49,618 bases of DNA from Pirellulaceae bacterium (GCA_022446825.1 JAKVBY010000030.1:2885-52502), one strand, 5' to 3'. Shown: positions 10,196 through 19,532, numbered from the stretch's first letter. Notes: generated by a model from the letters alone, not told the origin. Made by a program: numbers and translations.

Positions 10196-11740
10196 TTAGG
10201 TTGATTCTTCAATCTCGCGGACAACAATACGATTTCCACTGATCTCCAACACGCGGACCTGAGTGCCGGCATCAACAAAGCTACCATCGGTCACAACGTC
10301 GAAATACTCGTCGGAGAAGAGGGCTTTTCCCGCCGGCCGCAGCGGCGATTCGGCCACACCCCAATCCCCCACCTGCACTTGCAACTCGGACCTCGCAGGG
10401 AGCGACTTGGCACCACGGTCTGGCGGGGATAATAGTTCGTCGGCGGTGGGAGGTTTGAGGGTCAGGCGGTGGAACAGGGGGATTTCTCCTAAGTAAGTGC
10501 TCAGTCCAATGATTGCGACAACAGAGGTCGCTCCAGCTCCCATAACAACCAGCAGTTGGACAGTAACATCGCGCATCGACAAACCGTCCGATTGGGCATA
10601 TTCTTCACCGGCCATAACCAAACTGGCGAGTACTAAGAGCAGGCCGCTGATGCCGGCAATTCCAAAGCCTGGAATGACGAAGAACTCCGTGGCAATGAAG
10701 ATAAGGCCAGCGGCAAAGAGAATGACTTCCAGCCAACCGGAAGTGCCGCCCCAAAAGCGACTCCAAAAGAACAATACAAAACACAACCCAGAGATCAAGC
10801 CACCAACACCAACACCTGGGGCACTAAACTCGACATACAAAGCGATGAGCCCAATCACCAACAACAGGCCGGTGACCAACGGGAGGTTCAAGATCATTAC
10901 TGCCTTGTCTACAGATGTCGTTTCCAAAACAAGTGGCTTCTCTTTTAATGCCAACCGCTCAAAAAGTTCCGTTCGCGAGTCGACCGTACCCGTAGCCAAT
11001 TTTAGTTCTACCGCCCGTGCGCCGTTCAATTCGAGAAACAGGCCTTGCCGCGACTCCTGCACCGGCGGACCCTTCTCCCAAGCAGCGGGTTCCGCCAAGG
11101 CGCTTAGTTCTGCCTCTGACATAAGGGTGGTTTTATCAGTCTGTGGCTGGGTCACGTGATAAACAACCAGACCGTCATCAACCATGGCCTCGGCAAGTGC
11201 TGGAGGGAAGCCGTTGGCCTCTGCCAAATCGCGGACTCGTCGTACGAGATCGCTACGAATTTTCTCCGGAGCGTGACGAAACAGCGCATCTTCACCTTGA
11301 AAAATTGGGCCGGCATCACCAATTCTTGCCTTGGGGTGCATGACAATTTCATCACATCCCAAGGCCATGATGGCCGCACCGCTCAGTGCTCCTTGCTGAC
11401 CATCGGGAACGTACGCTACCAGGCGACACCAGGAGTTCCTACGAAAGCGATCCGCCATGTTAAGGCTTGACTCGACATAACCACCGGGACTGTCGATCTC
11501 GATGATCACCAGATCGGCTTGATAACCCTTTGCCTTTTCCAGCTTTCGATATAATGACTGTTCACTGAGTGGGGTGATCATCCCTTCAAAACGGATCAGC
11601 ACAGGACGTGAGAACCCGGCTGCAGTTGCAGGCTCACTGGCCTGATCGGCCGCAACCTTGGCAACGCATAGACCAAGCAACCCACATAGAAAGAGCCTTG
11701 TTCCGACAGTTTCATACCCTTGGAATCGAGCGGCTGGCAT
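10196..11740 (-). CDS. NfeD/ClpP-like membrane-bound serine protease
   Basis: The product is 514 residues, the usual size for long-form NfeD (NfeD1b) proteins. After an N-terminal hydrophobic export segment comes a ClpP/crotonase-like protease domain (about 45-230) with EIDSPGGYVESS for the substrate groove, the likely nucleophile S120 in QQGALSGAAIMALG, and a candidate general-base lysine near K160 (PEKIRSDLV). Four or five membrane segments follow (about 280-425), then the NfeD OB-fold (about 450-514, from QVQVGDWGVAES onward). Family members cleave membrane proteins and are linked to stomatin partners and membrane quality control. No stomatin gene is adjacent here. The serine is in the expected place but the Ser-Lys dyad assignment rests on pattern only. 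The gene appears to be transcribed alone. Confidence 0.87.
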   Translation of the reverse strand: MPAARFQGYETVGTRLFLCGLLGLCVAKVAADQASEPATAAGFSRPVLIRFEGMITPLSEQSLYRKLEKAKGYQADLVIIEIDSPGGYVESSLNMADRFRRNSWCRLVAYVPDGQQGALSGAAIMALGCDEIVMHPKARIGDAGPIFQGEDALFRHAPEKIRSDLVRRVRDLAEANGFPPALAEAMVDDGLVVYHVTQPQTDKTTLMSEAELSALAEPAAWEKGPPVQESRQGLFLELNGARAVELKLATGTVDSRTELFERLALKEKPLVLETTSVDKAVMILNLPLVTGLLLVIGLIALYVEFSAPGVGVGGLISGLCFVLFFWSRFWGGTSGWLEVILFAAGLIFIATEFFVIPGFGIAGISGLLLVLASLVMAGEEYAQSDGLSMRDVTVQLLVVMGAGATSVVAIIGLSTYLGEIPLFHRLTLKPPTADELLSPPDRGAKSLPARSELQVQVGDWGVAESPLRPAGKALFSDEYFDVVTDGSFVDAGTQVRVLEISGNRIVVREIEEST

Positions 11741-12083
11741 AAGAAAAATATCCGCGTTACTGGCAGGATTCGAACTTCGCTTGCAGTACCGATCCTAGAT
11801 ATTCGAAACGCTACTTGTCAAATCTAGCTCATCGGGATCACCTCCTGGAAGTACCGAGCCCAAACTCAGCGACAGCCCAACTTGTAAAGCAGAGTCGCTC
11901 GGAGTAAACGACATGGCCACACCTTTCGGAATTGCTTGCTGATCAAAGTTTCTGGACCTGCAAAACAGCACTAACAACCCGTTTCGCCAGCCAGGCAAGA
12001 GAATTTCACAAAACCTCACACGGACTCCCAAGGCCGCAGTGAAGCACCGCAGATCCCGACCTCACAAAACAGACAGTCGTCAT
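11741..12083. other. Intergenic region upstream of the NfeD-like gene
   Basis: I see no convincing gene. A 78-codon minus-strand frame (11795-12031) has a weak start and no recognisable pattern. A tRNA-like scrap around 11757-11780 was examined and rejected because its T-stem does not pair. Confidence 0.4.
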
Positions 12084-12398
12084 TTACATCGGCGCGGTCA
12101 GCAACGACGCCCAGAGTAAATGCACCAATCGAAGACTGACCCTGCCAGCGGAGACTTCGCCATCTGGTATCTGGGCGACCACCAGATAGCAAAAGGCAAG
12201 CATCTTGATAGTAGAACCTGCCACCATGACCACCAAAGCCAAAATTTTGATCGTTTCTCTTTCGATCGACACAATCTCCCGTCTTACGAGTCCCTGTAAC
12301 GCGTCCACATTCCGGGCGAGGAGACCAGATTGCTTGGCAAGGTGCGTTCGAGACCGCTTCACAATGCAAAGTGTCATCCTCAGCAAGCGCGCCGGCAC
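12084..12398 (-). CDS. Possible small membrane protein, unrecognised
   Basis: This is a 104-codon minus-strand frame beginning with GTG (ATG at codon 8). It has a charged helical stretch (REIVSIERETIKI) running into a hydrophobic span (ILALVVMVAGSTIKMLAFCY), the layout of a one- or two-pass membrane protein. It follows MutY on the same strand after a 93-base gap. The start lacks a clear Shine-Dalgarno sequence and competing frames on both strands are also open, so it may not be a gene. No function is suggested. Confidence 0.3.
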   Translation of the reverse strand: MPARLLRMTLCIVKRSRTHLAKQSGLLARNVDALQGLVRREIVSIERETIKILALVVMVAGSTIKMLAFCYLVVAQIPDGEVSAGRVSLRLVHLLWASLLTAPM

Positions 12399-12491
12399 AT
12401 CTGAAAAGACTCAAACATTGGGTCGGAGTCAACAGACTCTCGGCGCACGCACCGATTACGGTTTCTGTGCGTTTCGTGCTCTCGGAACGCG

Positions 12492-13583
12492 TCACTCTCG
12501 CAAAGCGGTCGTCAATAAGTTACCAATCTTGCGACCAGTCACACTAAGGGGCAAATCTTCGAGTTGGGATAAGGCAATCCACTGTGCGCTGTCTTGAACT
12601 TGGCCAGCTACAAGTTCCGCGTCGTGACAATGCAACGTAATACGATAACGGGTGACACCGTGCTTAATGGTGGCAAAGCGTTCCTGGGCAGTCACGGTGA
12701 GACCAGTAAGGTCGCGCGTCTTCTCCTCTAATTCTCGCTGGAGTTTCTTGCCACGCTGAGACACGATTTCAAAACGTGGAAAGTCCCATAGTCCCGTCCA
12801 GCGTTCGTCAACGCCACAACGACGCAAGAGTATCTTTTCTCCCCGTCGGACAACCATCGCTGCTTCGGTCACTTGCTCATAGCATGTTTTCTTTTTCGGT
12901 TGCGGAATCTGGCTCTGCAGACCCTGAGCTTGGGTCGGGCAGAGTGAGGCCACGGGACAACGGGAACATTGAGGGTCCCGTGGGGTACAAATCTCCGACC
13001 CTAATTCCATCAGTGATTGGTTGAAATCGCCCACATGCTTACGCGGTAAGATTTCTTCGGCAAAAGACCATAAAATCTGCTGACCCTCGGCGGTCGTTGG
13101 GTTACCTCGAAACGCGAGCAAGCGACTGTACGTACGAATCGTGTTCGCTTCCAAAATGGGTTCTCGCGCATCCAAGGCGATTGAAAGAATGGCTCCGGCC
13201 GTATAACGCCCAATGCCCGGGAGCGCACGCACATCCTCGACATCACGTGGAAAGTCTCCCTGATGACGTTCACAAATTAATTGTGCCGCATGGTGTAACT
13301 GTCTCGCCCGACGATAGTAACCAAGACCTTCCCAGTATCGCAGTACCTCCTGTTCATCAGCCGCCGCCAGAGACGCAATGTCTGGAAAACGCTCGATGAA
13401 CCGTTCAAAATAAGGAACGACGGTGGCGACCTGCGTCTGCTGGAGCATGATTTCGCTGATCCAGACATGGTATAACGTCTTAGCTTGTCGCCACGGCAGG
13501 TCGCGCGCTGCAGCACGAAACCAACGCAGCATGCGTCGGCGCAATGTTTGCTTCCAAGGTCTATCGAGGGGGGTGACATCCAT
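12492..13583 (-). CDS. mutY: MutY-type adenine DNA glycosylase (A/G-specific)
   Basis: From the ATG at 13583 the protein has 363 residues, normal for MutY; the longer TTG frame would overlap the upstream gene. MutY removes adenine mispaired with 8-oxoguanine. Visible features in order: LPWR and SEIMLQQTQV with catalytic E44, the helix-hairpin-helix LPGIGRYTAG (121-130), the 4Fe-4S loop C199-x6-C206-x2-C209-x5-C215, and a C-terminal MutT-like recognition domain from about 230. The oddity is EPILEANTIR at 141-150: the usual sequence is xxDGNVxR, and the catalytic Asp position is occupied by E145. All other hallmarks are intact, so this looks like a lineage variant rather than decay. The gene lies 34 bases after the ABC permease stop on the same strand. 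Confidence 0.93.
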   Translation of the reverse strand: MDVTPLDRPWKQTLRRRMLRWFRAAARDLPWRQAKTLYHVWISEIMLQQTQVATVVPYFERFIERFPDIASLAAADEQEVLRYWEGLGYYRRARQLHHAAQLICERHQGDFPRDVEDVRALPGIGRYTAGAILSIALDAREPILEANTIRTYSRLLAFRGNPTTAEGQQILWSFAEEILPRKHVGDFNQSLMELGSEICTPRDPQCSRCPVASLCPTQAQGLQSQIPQPKKKTCYEQVTEAAMVVRRGEKILLRRCGVDERWTGLWDFPRFEIVSQRGKKLQRELEEKTRDLTGLTVTAQERFATIKHGVTRYRITLHCHDAELVAGQVQDSAQWIALSQLEDLPLSVTGRKIGNLLTTALRE

Positions 13584-13617
13584 CCGTGGGACTAAAATCG
13601 GCAGGCAACGGGGTGAA

Positions 13618-15951
13618 TCAGAATTCCTGTCGCTCAATATAGAGACAGGCAATGCCCAGGACGACAAGCATGAATATCAAACTGCTCCATACTGGTGTCC
13701 AGGGGTCAAGCTTGTCTCGCGCGACGGTCAAACTACCAAGGCTCATGTTTTCAAACGATTCGGTTTCTTTGCCGGTCAGAAAATACTGGGCCGTGCGATC
13801 CAATTCACCCGGCTTGGGGAATACCGTATAGATTGGTGTCACAGCGTAATCATAAATCATTTCACCAATACCCTTTTCCGCAGCAAATTGCTTTTGAACG
13901 GCCCGTGTGTCGAGATTGTATTCTTTCACCCGAGTGCCACGCTCGGCAACCAGCATGGTTTCGTTACCGGAAAAAGTCATCGTGGAGATCGCACCCTGGC
14001 TAGCAAACGATGCCATAGCGCCTTCATTTGCTGCCGCATCGTAAAGCCACATCCTCCCGGTGTGGAAAACAACGGCAAACCATTTTCCTCCAGGGGCTGC
14101 CTGGATAAATCTTGGTGGGTTCCCTCGATCCGGGTTAAAGGAATTCTCTTCTTTCGCGGTCTTCAGGTCATAAACGCTCACGTGACCATCTTCGAACGCC
14201 AGTAACACGGTGGTCCCACCGAAGGCCAGCGCCACGGCCTGGTCCGCATCTTCAAGATCCAGTTGGATTTCACGTTGTTTTTGATAGTTATGTTTTTCAT
14301 CCGGCTCTAACACGGTTAACGTGCCCCGACTGTAGAGCGCAAGTTGCCCCGTGTCCTCATTGATCGCGGCCGCCGCAGGGTCGGTTAAAACCACAGGTTC
14401 CCCAGGCTGCACCGAGCGCAGCGGGCGACTTCCGGTGAGAGGCAAGGAAACACCGAGAACTTTTACCGGCTTTGACTTAGCCAGCGGATCTCCTTCCAAC
14501 CGGTCCAAACCGGCAGACGAAACGATCAGGGGTGTGCCATCCGGTTCGCGAAGTAAAAACTTCGCATACATCGGTGCCCCGGCTCCCTCTTGGTTCGACC
14601 AATTATCGGCTTTGCGACCCACACGCAAGGTAGAACGTAAACCGGGAAAGTTTCGCTGCACCGTAAGCAACTGCTCTCCCTGTTTGTCGAGCACATAACC
14701 AATCGGCAGAAATCTCTGCGCTTCGGCTGGCGCAAACATGAGCATTGCTTGCAATTGTTCTTGTGTGCTTGAACGAAAGACCTGCTTCCATTCCTGGGCA
14801 TCCTCATCCCAGTGACTGACAACGCCAACTTCACTGACGCCCATCAAAGTGTCTTGGGAAAACATCAAACTGGTGAGTCGGCTGTTCTTATAAACAAACC
14901 TCTCGACACCACTGTGAATGGCCCCGACCACAAAACACGCAGCCCAAAAAACAATGCTGATGATCACACAGACAATGGGGCTACGCCAAATCACACCTGC
15001 CAGCGCGGAAACGGCATAGTAAATGACAAAAACAAAGACGTAGAGGGGAAGCATCAAGAGTAACTTGCCGTCCCAAATCCCAAAACGGAAGCCGAGAATA
15101 AACCAGACGCCGCAGATGAAATAGGCTGCGTTGAGTAACATGAAAGCGGAACCGCCAATAAACTTGGCTAGAAACACCACCGAGCGAGAAACGGGCTTGC
15201 TCAGGAGTAAACTCCACGAACCGGCGTCGAACATTTGAGGGATCATACCCGCAGTTACGATAATGGCCACAAAAATCCCAATCGTGCCAGCAATCCAGCG
15301 AATGACCAGTTCACCCCAATGGGTAACCTGCGCATCAAACTGTGCTTTTCGAAATGGCAACCGGTCGGACTCCTTGCCAAAATAAGTCAGAGACATGGCG
15401 GTTTGCGGACTGACCTGCAACATTTCGGGGTAGGCTGCTTCCAGCAGCAGTCGATTGCGTCGTTGTACTTGCTCTGCCGAAAGTGAGTTCGCATCTAATT
15501 CGAGCAACTCACGCGCCTCGTCGGAGCGCACAATGACATTTTCCCAGACATCAGCCCGATAAAACTCAGGCTTTTCTAAAAGTTCGTTGAGGCCCCCCAG
15601 GAATTTGTCAAACTCTCGCCAGAATTTCATATCCTTGCCCACCTCGGCCTTTTTTTCCTGAACGGCTGTTTTTTTCAAAAACGCCTTCAGATCTTCATTC
15701 GCCAAAGCAACAAGATGCCGGGAGGGAGAGACGGCGTCTGCTTCACTCTCTTGTTGAATTTTTGAGGCAAATTCGGGCCAGCGCCCTCGCTTGACATCGT
15801 GTTGACGCAAACCAACCGTAACGGATTCTTTGTAACCGCTGGGCAAAATCAACAACAGCAACAACGTGATCACCACGAGGAGAATCCATAGCACGCGCGA
15901 AGAAAGAGCTTCTTGAAACGAATCGCGAATGATCGCCACGTACGCTCTCAT
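13618..15951 (-). CDS. ABC-2-type exporter permease with beta-propeller-like insertion
   Basis: The 777-residue product has about six membrane segments: one near the N-terminus (VLWILLVVITLLLLLIL), four between roughly residues 215 and 365, and one at the extreme C-terminus (SLIFMLVVLGIACLYI). A soluble ~180-residue loop follows the first segment. Between segments five and six lies a long soluble region in which repeated blades such as FEDGHVSVYDLKTAKEE and FHTGRMWLYDAAANEG are WD40/YVTN-like. If the N-terminus is cytoplasmic this region would be periplasmic. Its ATG overlaps the stop of the ATPase gene upstream (ATGA at 15948-15951), so both subunits are co-translated. Substrate is unknown. 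The ATPase resembles the Nat/Ccm type of ABC-2 exporters. Confidence 0.85.
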   Translation of the reverse strand: MRAYVAIIRDSFQEALSSRVLWILLVVITLLLLLILPSGYKESVTVGLRQHDVKRGRWPEFASKIQQESEADAVSPSRHLVALANEDLKAFLKKTAVQEKKAEVGKDMKFWREFDKFLGGLNELLEKPEFYRADVWENVIVRSDEARELLELDANSLSAEQVQRRNRLLLEAAYPEMLQVSPQTAMSLTYFGKESDRLPFRKAQFDAQVTHWGELVIRWIAGTIGIFVAIIVTAGMIPQMFDAGSWSLLLSKPVSRSVVFLAKFIGGSAFMLLNAAYFICGVWFILGFRFGIWDGKLLLMLPLYVFVFVIYYAVSALAGVIWRSPIVCVIISIVFWAACFVVGAIHSGVERFVYKNSRLTSLMFSQDTLMGVSEVGVVSHWDEDAQEWKQVFRSSTQEQLQAMLMFAPAEAQRFLPIGYVLDKQGEQLLTVQRNFPGLRSTLRVGRKADNWSNQEGAGAPMYAKFLLREPDGTPLIVSSAGLDRLEGDPLAKSKPVKVLGVSLPLTGSRPLRSVQPGEPVVLTDPAAAAINEDTGQLALYSRGTLTVLEPDEKHNYQKQREIQLDLEDADQAVALAFGGTTVLLAFEDGHVSVYDLKTAKEENSFNPDRGNPPRFIQAAPGGKWFAVVFHTGRMWLYDAAANEGAMASFASQGAISTMTFSGNETMLVAERGTRVKEYNLDTRAVQKQFAAEKGIGEMIYDYAVTPIYTVFPKPGELDRTAQYFLTGKETESFENMSLGSLTVARDKLDPWTPVWSSLIFMLVVLGIACLYIERQEF

Positions 15952-16934
15952 GATACTTTTGTCTCGGTTTCGATGATTTTGAGAAAGGCGTCTTCCAGCG
16001 TCGCGCGACGATGGACTAACGAGACAATACTTAATCCATCCGCACGCAGTGCATCAATACAGGCGTCAATGTCTTTTTGGCCGCTCATTTGTGCCACAAT
16101 CCGAACCCGGTTTTCAGACAGCATCTCAGAGGCCACCACCTCGCATGTTTCCAGGGCAGCTTTGATCGCTGTATCCGTGCCAAGGATTTCAATTTCAACC
16201 TCGCTGCGATCCCGTGTCGTCGACGAAATTTGATCGAGCGTCCCCACCGAGCGCAATTCACCTTGATGCAAAATAGCAAAACGGTCACAGACCATTTCTA
16301 CTTCTTGTAACAAATGGCTATTCAAAAAAATCGTCTTACCTTCATCCTTGAGTCGATGAATGATATTGCGAACTTCAGAGCGGCCGACGGGGTCAAGTCC
16401 ATCTGTCGGTTCATCCAGAAACAACAACTCGGGATCGTGAAGTAAGGATTGAGCGAGGCCTAATCGTTGTCGCATGCCTTTGGAATACTTTTTGACAGAA
16501 TCGCGGACACGATCCGCAAGTCCGACGGTTTCCAACAGGGGCATCCCTTTTTCACGAATCTCCCGTGAGTCCATACCACTGAGCTTGCCGTACAGCTTTA
16601 GTGCTCCCAGGGCGTTTAAGTGCGAGGGCAGTCGCAGGTGTTCCGGTAGATAGCCGACACGAACTCGGGTCGCGCGATCACCGACTGGCTGACCTAACAT
16701 CGTTGCCGACCCGCTCGTTTTACGCACAATGCCCAGCATTATCTTCACAAAGGTCGTTTTGCCTGCACCATTCGGTCCCAACAAACCGAAAATTTCACCG
16801 CGCGGCACCTGGAACGAGACGCTCTTGAGCGCTTCAAAGCGTTTACGAAAAATCAGGCCATCGCGATAGGTCTTGTATAAGTCCTGAACAGCGATCGCTG
16901 CAGATTCGTCCATCGTATCGGAAGAGAATTCCAT
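15948..16934 (-). CDS. ABC transporter ATP-binding protein (ABC-2 exporter type)
   Basis: This 328-residue ATPase powers the permease encoded immediately downstream, with which it overlaps by four bases. Walker A is GLLGPNGAGKTT (50-61), the ABC signature is YSKGMRQRLGLAQ (150-162) and Walker B is LLFLDEPTDGLDP (170-182). The H-loop histidine is in FLNSHLLQEVE. About 90 C-terminal residues beyond the core domain match the accessory domain seen in drug and lipid exporters of this class. The start at 16934 is an ATG; a second ATG seven codons in is also possible. Transported substrate cannot be told from the sequence. Confidence 0.93.
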   Translation of the reverse strand: MEFSSDTMDESAAIAVQDLYKTYRDGLIFRKRFEALKSVSFQVPRGEIFGLLGPNGAGKTTFVKIMLGIVRKTSGSATMLGQPVGDRATRVRVGYLPEHLRLPSHLNALGALKLYGKLSGMDSREIREKGMPLLETVGLADRVRDSVKKYSKGMRQRLGLAQSLLHDPELLFLDEPTDGLDPVGRSEVRNIIHRLKDEGKTIFLNSHLLQEVEMVCDRFAILHQGELRSVGTLDQISSTTRDRSEVEIEILGTDTAIKAALETCEVVASEMLSENRVRIVAQMSGQKDIDACIDALRADGLSIVSLVHRRATLEDAFLKIIETETKVS

Positions 16935-17119
16935 GGTAAAAACATCAACTGCAGCAGGCGCAAGGAACGGAATCGCTATGATACGTGGAATGTTTCGGAA
17001 AAGCGAACGACTATTTGCACGCTAGTTTTTCTCTGGCCATCATATCTTCTTCCGGCCCATATTCCCATGACATCCAGCACTGACCAAGTTCTTCTGGCAC
17101 GCACGCAACCCAGTAAGAA

Positions 17120-18526
17120 CTAGAGCAGTCCGGAAAACGGTTTGCCATTCTCAATCGCCCGCACGAGTTCCGTAGGCAGATCGGATTGCAACCGTAGCTG
17201 GCCCACATCGAAGAGGGTGTGCATCACCGTCGACATGAGATGTGACGGAGCAAAAGGTTCGGTCGCAGGGCGCGTGGCGTGCCGGTCAGACTGGCCAATT
17301 ACCTGACCCATCTGCAAACCACCGCCTGCCATAAGCATCGGCGTGAGCTCACCATAATGATCCCGTCCCCCATTGCCATTCAGCCGGGGCGTTCGTCCCA
17401 TTTCCCCCGTGACGATCAACAGAATGTCTTGGCTCAAACCACGTTCGTGAACATCTTCAATAAAAGCGTTCACCGCATGGTCTACTTGCCGAGCCATCGG
17501 GTCGAGCGCCGTCATATTCTTCGGACTATTTCCGTTGGCGTGCATGTCCCAGCCACAATCCGATACCGTCACAAATCCGCAACCGGCTTCGCAAAGCCGC
17601 CGCGCCAACAACATCTGATGGCCGAGCAAATTCGTCGTGCGTTTCATATCGTGATACCGTTGCATATCCGCGTTGCGAAACTTGCCGGTCGTATCATACC
17701 GTTTGATCGTTTGGGGATCCTCCTTGGACAAATCAAACGCTTGGGCAATCCCGCGCGTGATCATGTCGAATGCCTGCTGCTGATATTGATCAACACCAGA
17801 CAAGTTATTTTCTGCATCGGCCGCACGCTTGATTTGATCCAAGCCACGAAGCAAACTCCGTCGATCCGCAAGTCGACTCCCAGGGATCTGCAACTTCATG
17901 GCCTCTTTCAGAGGCCCTCCGCCACTCGGATCGAACGCGGCACAGGTTGCTCCCAACTCACCCGGGTCGGTCACCGTGTGGAGTTCGTTCGTTTCAAAAT
18001 TGCGGCCTAGTTTGAGACCTTCTTCAACCGCTTCGGGCACAACCAAAGTATTTTGCGGCATGCCCGTTTGTGGGTGATTGGCACCAGCCACTCGTGCATA
18101 AATCGACCCCATCGCAGCCTTCAAGGGGTTACCACCACTTGCCACCGCATTATACGTGTGCGCCGAATTTTTCGATCCGTACGACCGGACAATCGAAAAG
18201 TTCTCCATCCGCTGCGCAAGCTGTGGAAACGAGCTACCAAAGGAAACGCCGGGCGTTTGCGTTGAAATCTCACCCGTGATGCTGCGGAACTCCGCCGGTG
18301 CCGTCATCTTGGGATCAAAAAATTCGATGTGTGACGGGCCCCCATGAAGGAACAAAAGCACTACCGATTTTTCTCGTAAAACGCCCCTACCCGACGCGCA
18401 AGAGCGCAGAGCAAGCCAATCCGGTAGCGCCAAACTACCCAGTCCCAAACTACCGACGCGCAAGAAATCCCGCCGTTGCCATCCTGTGCAATTTCGACTG
18501 AAAGTTCCGTCTGTTATTTTCAGCAT
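17120..18526 (-). CDS. DUF1501 exported protein (solitary copy)
   Basis: The ATG at 18526 is chosen because AGGAG lies six bases upstream (18533-18537); a GTG frame starting at 18604 has no such support. The 468-residue product has a Tat-like leader with QRRDFLRVGSLGLGS at about 20-34 and the DUF1501 core: LLFLHGGPSHIEFFDPK, GCGFVTVSDCGWDMHANG, and LLIVTGEMGRTPRLNGNGG. DUF1501 proteins have a sulfatase/alkaline-phosphatase-like fold and are greatly expanded in planctomycetes, normally encoded beside a PSCyt/DUF1549/DUF1553 protein. No such partner adjoins this copy. The biochemical role of the family is not established. Confidence 0.88.
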   Translation of the reverse strand: MLKITDGTFSRNCTGWQRRDFLRVGSLGLGSLALPDWLALRSCASGRGVLREKSVVLLFLHGGPSHIEFFDPKMTAPAEFRSITGEISTQTPGVSFGSSFPQLAQRMENFSIVRSYGSKNSAHTYNAVASGGNPLKAAMGSIYARVAGANHPQTGMPQNTLVVPEAVEEGLKLGRNFETNELHTVTDPGELGATCAAFDPSGGGPLKEAMKLQIPGSRLADRRSLLRGLDQIKRAADAENNLSGVDQYQQQAFDMITRGIAQAFDLSKEDPQTIKRYDTTGKFRNADMQRYHDMKRTTNLLGHQMLLARRLCEAGCGFVTVSDCGWDMHANGNSPKNMTALDPMARQVDHAVNAFIEDVHERGLSQDILLIVTGEMGRTPRLNGNGGRDHYGELTPMLMAGGGLQMGQVIGQSDRHATRPATEPFAPSHLMSTVMHTLFDVGQLRLQSDLPTELVRAIENGKPFSGLL

Positions 18527-18532
18527 GCCAGA

Positions 18533-18537
18533 CTCCT
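18533..18537 (-). promoter_or_regulatory. Ribosome binding site fixing the DUF1501 start
   Basis: AGGAG on the minus strand, six bases before the ATG at 18524-18526. It decides against the longer GTG frame. Confidence 0.6.
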
Positions 18538-18779
18538 GCTGCTGCTTATTCCTGATCCTCACCGCCCTGGGATGACGATAACTCACCTGTGCGTTGTGGC
18601 GCACTTCAATTGTAGCTGGCTGTCGGACTTACCTAAACTCGAATTACCGGTTTTACCGGTTTTTCACCATACAAGAAATCGGCATCTGCTAGCCAAAACA
18701 GTAAGTTTCTTGTCACACAAGGACAAACCATCAGCTAAATTTGTAATGGCTAAGGGGATGTTCCAAGGTGTAAAACGAC

Positions 18780-19181
18780 ATGCGTGAGTTGTTTTTTCTA
18801 TCCATTATTGTGGGTTCGGTTTTGGCAGCCTGCCTCTACGGCGGTTGGCTGCTACTGCGGGCGTTGTATGAAGTCTATCGCAACTGGCAGCTAGGTAAGG
18901 AATTAGACGAACTCGAGGCCCATACCGAACAACACAACCAGCAAGAAAAAGCGAACAATTCCGTACGGCTCAACAACGGCTGTGAGCACACTTTTGAGAT
19001 CGGCCCCGGTGCACTGCCCAGCCGGATTTGTCGAAAATGCGGGATCGAAGCAGTGCAATCAGCCGACCCTTGCGATCACATCTGGTACCGGGCCAGCGAC
19101 GATGACATCGTTAGTTACTGCGACAAATGTGGAAAAGAAGTGACCGGATCCATCGGCATGCCACAACCGCAGCACGGATAA
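18780..19181 (+). CDS. Small single-pass membrane protein with C-terminal zinc-ribbon cysteines
   Basis: The 133-residue product starts at the ATG 18780. Residues about 5-27 form one membrane helix (FFLSIIVGSVLAACLYGGWLL), then a charged, coiled-coil-like stretch rich in Glu/Gln. The C-terminal half carries two similar metal-site halves: CEH...ICRKCG and CDHIWY...YCDKCGK. Six cysteines plus histidines in CxH / CxxC arrangement suggest one or two zinc ribbons or a rubredoxin-like site on the cytoplasmic side. I do not recognise the family. It is divergent from the DUF1501 gene, with a 253-base shared upstream region. Confidence 0.7.
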   Translation: MRELFFLSIIVGSVLAACLYGGWLLLRALYEVYRNWQLGKELDELEAHTEQHNQQEKANNSVRLNNGCEHTFEIGPGALPSRICRKCGIEAVQSADPCDHIWYRASDDDIVSYCDKCGKEVTGSIGMPQPQHG

Positions 19182-19532
19182 ACCGTCGCCCCAGCAGCAA
19201 CATTCCTCTCTCTCTTTCCTGCCAAACGACCTCACGAGAGTCGTTCACAAACCGCCGACTCGAGCAGCAAGATTTGAGTCACATAGAGAGAGTGCGCGAA
19301 TCCTTGTGTTTATGTCCCTCATTTTCTAGCTACAGTCTGTCCGGATTTTTAGTCATTTTTTGTTGACCACACATTGAGGTACCAAACGGCTTACTCCCAT
19401 AGCAATTCCAAACAGCGCAACGAACGTGCTTGCGCAAGTGTGCCCTCAGCATATCCCAAGACCCAAGCAATCTGCAGAAACAAGGCAGATTTTTTGCCAG
19501 CAAAACCTCAGAACAAATGAGAAATCCAGCGG
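19182..19532. other. Intergenic region between convergent genes, nothing recognised
   Basis: The 351 bases lie between the ends of the zinc-ribbon gene and the SUMF1-fold gene. I see no clear terminator hairpin and no credible ORF. Confidence 0.45.

Noticed and set aside
11755..11780. tRNA 3'-end-like text (GTTCGAATCC on the minus strand)
   Set aside because: The five-base T-stem does not pair, and no anticodon or acceptor arm can be found around it.
12016..12495. 159-codon minus-strand frame after MutY
   Set aside because: It overlaps the MutY end, has cysteine/arginine-rich random composition and no start site; the overlapping membrane-like frame is slightly more credible.
18640..18670. 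Short ACCGGTTTT direct repeat upstream of the DUF1501 gene
   Set aside because: Only two copies of nine bases; too short to interpret as an operator without comparative data.
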